NCBI GenBank assembly: GCA_019423005.1
Contig: JAHZCF010000111.1
Coordinates: 1 to 16,298, forward strand
Direction of reading: 5' to 3'
Source: Haemophilus sp.
Lineage (GTDB): Bacteria; Pseudomonadota; Gammaproteobacteria; Enterobacterales; Pasteurellaceae
Length of the DNA: 16,298 bases
A program made the translations under genes and the position numbers. Below, in pieces: positions 14,718 through 16,298 of this stretch. Each line of letters begins with the position of its first letter. The first letter of the stretch is position 1. The notes under the pieces were generated by a model. That model was not told the origin of the DNA, ran no database searches, and saw nothing but the letters and a program-made list of their open reading frames with translations.

Positions 14718-15194
14718 ATGGCAAAATCAAATTATATTACCCGTCAAGGCTGGCTTGCGCTTGACCAAGAACTGAAATTTTTGTGGAAAGAAGAACGCCC
14801 CAAAGTTACTCAAGCCGTTTCAGATGCTGCCGCGCTTGGTGACCGCAGTGAAAACGCAGAATATATTTACGGTAAACGTCGTTTACGTGAAATTGATCGC
14901 CGTGTGCGTTTCCTTTCCAAGCGCTTAGAAGTGTTACAAATCGTGGATTACCACCCGAAACAAGAAGGCAAAGTGTTTTTCGGTGCCTGGGTTGAGCTAG
15001 AAGATGAAGAAGGCGAAGTGAAACAATATCGTATTGTCGGCTGCGATGAATTCGATCCCGCTAAAAACTGGATCTCCATTGATTCTCCCGTCGCACGTGC
15101 TTTAATCGGGAAAGGCGTTGACGATGAAATCCATGTGGAAACACCCTCTGGAAAAGTGGTGCTTTATGTGAATCGAATTTGGTATGAAAAATAG
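14718..15194 (+). CDS. greB: Transcription elongation factor GreB
   Basis: GreB enters the secondary channel of stalled RNA polymerase and stimulates cleavage of backtracked RNA. The N-terminal coiled coil (about 1-78) carries the acidic tip LGDRSENAEY, with D42 and E45 equivalent to the catalytic pair of E. coli GreB. The basic patch KRRLREIDRRVRFLSKRLE favours GreB over GreA. The C-terminal FKBP-like domain ends SPVARALIGKGVDDEIHVET. Its length of 158 is exactly that expected. There is no clear Shine-Dalgarno before the ATG. It is divergent from tex, and both proteins act in transcription. Its terminator is shared with the converging autotransporter gene. Confidence 0.96.
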   Translation: MAKSNYITRQGWLALDQELKFLWKEERPKVTQAVSDAAALGDRSENAEYIYGKRRLREIDRRVRFLSKRLEVLQIVDYHPKQEGKVFFGAWVELEDEEGEVKQYRIVGCDEFDPAKNWISIDSPVARALIGKGVDDEIHVETPSGKVVLYVNRIWYEK

Positions 15195-15208
15195 CAAGCA
15201 TAAAAAAC

Positions 15209-15239
15209 AAAAGAGCGGTCAAATTAACCGCTCTTTTTT
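15209..15239. terminator. Terminator between greB and the autotransporter gene
   Basis: An 11-bp stem AAAAGAGCGGT/ACCGCTCTTTT (15209-15219 and 15227-15237) has a 7-base loop and T-runs on both sides. The arms contain GAGCGGT, one base away from the uptake signal core. Confidence 0.9.
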
Positions 15240-15253
15240 CAAGCATTTCAAGA

Positions 15254-16298
15254 TTAGAATGTCATACCAAAACGAATGCCTAAACCTTTTTGACGACCAG
15301 TATAACCTTGTAAGGTTGTATTAAATTGTTTACCTGCAAGTTTATAATCTACCCCAGCTTCCGCAATAGTTGTACCACCTTTCATTGTTGGCGTTGGTAA
15401 TGCATAACCTTGGTATTGTGCACGTACATCACCATTCCACTCACGTTCATAAGCCACACCAAAGTGCATACCTAAATTGTTTAAATTATGGTTATACTGC
15501 ACACCCACGCGACCACGTTTAGAGCGAACTGATGAGAAATGGTAGGTTTCCCCAGAACTTAACTTCGCTTCATCACCTGAAGTATGTGAATAGAAATATT
15601 TCACATAGGTGTCTAAGGAGTTATTCTCACCTAACTGCCACACTTTACCAAAACCGACATGGCTAGCAAGGTAATTTGCATTGCTCTTATATCTTACACC
15701 TGTACCATTTGCGTGAACGAAGTCATCACTACGATAATCATTCCATACGCGTCCTGCACGTAAACTTACTTGTGCATATAAGCCATTATTCCATAAGTAA
15801 TTGCTAAATACATTTGCACCAAGATTCCACGCTTTACCTTTACCTTTTGTGCCATCATCTAAATGAGTTGTATAATGACTATAACCATATTCAGCTGCTA
15901 CACCGTATAGCCAATTGCCAGAAACACTCGGTTTATTCCAAGCATAACCAGCATCCAATGTAACCCCTTTCAAGTTAACATAACTTCCAGTCGTAATATC
16001 ACGATCGGTTGCACCAGCCTGAACAAACCCGCTTTCATTTGCACCAGTTTGGTTTAAATTAGCGTCTTGATACAGCGAGTTCAAACCGCCTGCAAGATAA
16101 CTTGCTCCATTATTAACTAACGCAGGTGCAACTAAACGACCTTGTACTAATGATTTAGTTTTTGGATTTACCGTTGTATTGGTATTTACAACCGGTTTAG
16201 TTGTTGTTGACGTTGTATTGGTATTCACAACTGGTTTAGTTGTTGCCGTTGTATTGGTATTTACAGCCGGTTTAGTTGTTGCCGTTGTATTAGTATTT
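15254..16298 (-). CDS. Autotransporter, C-terminal beta-barrel and repeat linker (partial)
   Basis: This is the C-terminal 347 codons of a type V secreted protein; the N-terminal signal and most of the passenger lie beyond the window edge. The last 275 or so residues form an outer-membrane barrel: alternating aromatic/polar strands (WLYGVAAEYGYSHY, GLYAQVSLRAGRVW, MHFGVAYEREW) and a terminal GIRFGMTF ending in the Phe needed for barrel assembly. A short helix-like stretch (PALVNNGASYLAGGLNSLY) would plug the pore. Before the barrel is a Thr/Asn/Lys-rich linker of near-identical 12-residue repeats. The GTG at 16228 falls inside these repeats and is not a start. The passenger's function (adhesin, protease, other) cannot be told from here. 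Confidence 0.85.
   Translation of the reverse strand, partial: NTNTTATTKPAVNTNTTATTKPVVNTNTTSTTTKPVVNTNTTVNPKTKSLVQGRLVAPALVNNGASYLAGGLNSLYQDANLNQTGANESGFVQAGATDRDITTGSYVNLKGVTLDAGYAWNKPSVSGNWLYGVAAEYGYSHYTTHLDDGTKGKGKAWNLGANVFSNYLWNNGLYAQVSLRAGRVWNDYRSDDFVHANGTGVRYKSNANYLASHVGFGKVWQLGENNSLDTYVKYFYSHTSGDEAKLSSGETYHFSSVRSKRGRVGVQYNHNLNNLGMHFGVAYEREWNGDVRAQYQGYALPTPTMKGGTTIAEAGVDYKLAGKQFNTTLQGYTGRQKGLGIRFGMTF
16187..16297 (-). repeat. 36-bp in-frame tandem repeats in the autotransporter linker
   Basis: On the minus strand two 36-bp units (16297-16262, 16261-16226) and one 39-bp unit (16225-16187) encode NTNTTATTKPAV, NTNTTATTKPVV and NTNTTSTTTKPVV. A fourth partial unit (NTNTT) follows. The array continues out of the window. 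The total copy number is unknown. Confidence 0.9.

Noticed and set aside
16226..16228. GTG 16228 as the start of the autotransporter gene
   Set aside because: It is a Val codon within the repeat, and the frame is open to the window edge with the same repeats.
16187..16297. 36-bp repeats as a CRISPR array
   Set aside because: The units are contiguous with no spacers and encode an in-frame Thr/Asn-rich linker.

Overview
The window looks like chromosomal DNA from a Haemophilus-type member of the Pasteurellaceae. The main reason is at least 13 exact copies of the 9-base DNA uptake signal (AAGTGCGGT or its complement) in 16.3 kb, the density known for Haemophilus influenzae. Gene order (zipA-ligA, cysZ-cysK, tex next to greB) and protein sequences fit this. 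I cannot fix the species; H. parainfluenzae and relatives are as likely as H. influenzae.

Layout. Positions 88-1308 (+) hold a TyrP-type aromatic amino acid permease. It converges on ligA (1392-3425, -), with zipA (3484-4515, -) upstream of ligA in the same direction. cysZ (about 4685-5530, +) diverges from zipA. It is followed by cysK (5631-6581, +) and a three-gene polar amino acid ABC transporter, most likely for cystine (binding protein, permease, ATPase; 6764-9017, +). Together 4.6-9.0 kb reads as a sulfur/cysteine supply region. From 12.2 kb on come tex (12299-14611, -), divergent greB (14718-15194, +), and the C-terminal barrel of an autotransporter (15254 to the window edge, -) whose passenger runs out of the window through Thr/Asn-rich 36-bp repeats.

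The accessory part is 9.1-11.8 kb, all on the minus strand. It looks like an orphan toxin-immunity island of the polymorphic toxin (CdiA/Rhs/Maf-like) kind. A 5'-truncated toxin C-terminus has the tail end of a Hint autoprotease (ending in Val-His-Asn) fused to an HNH nuclease. It is coupled by an ATGA overlap to an AT-rich, unrecognised 281-residue protein that is presumably its immunity protein. Next comes a 47-codon piece that resembles the last residues of a second toxin, broken by an in-frame TAA. It sits just before an Imm49-like immunity gene whose own start appears frameshifted. Upstream of the toxin is a 127-residue protein that I do not recognise.

A recurring structural theme is that inverted pairs of uptake signals, which fold as terminator-like hairpins, sit at the three boundaries of this island (9035-9076, 10205-10250, 11761-11802). 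Another perfect pair lies inside the tex coding sequence (12405-12444). The cassettes may therefore be exchanged by natural transformation. No tRNA, rRNA, IS element, prophage or CRISPR array was seen.
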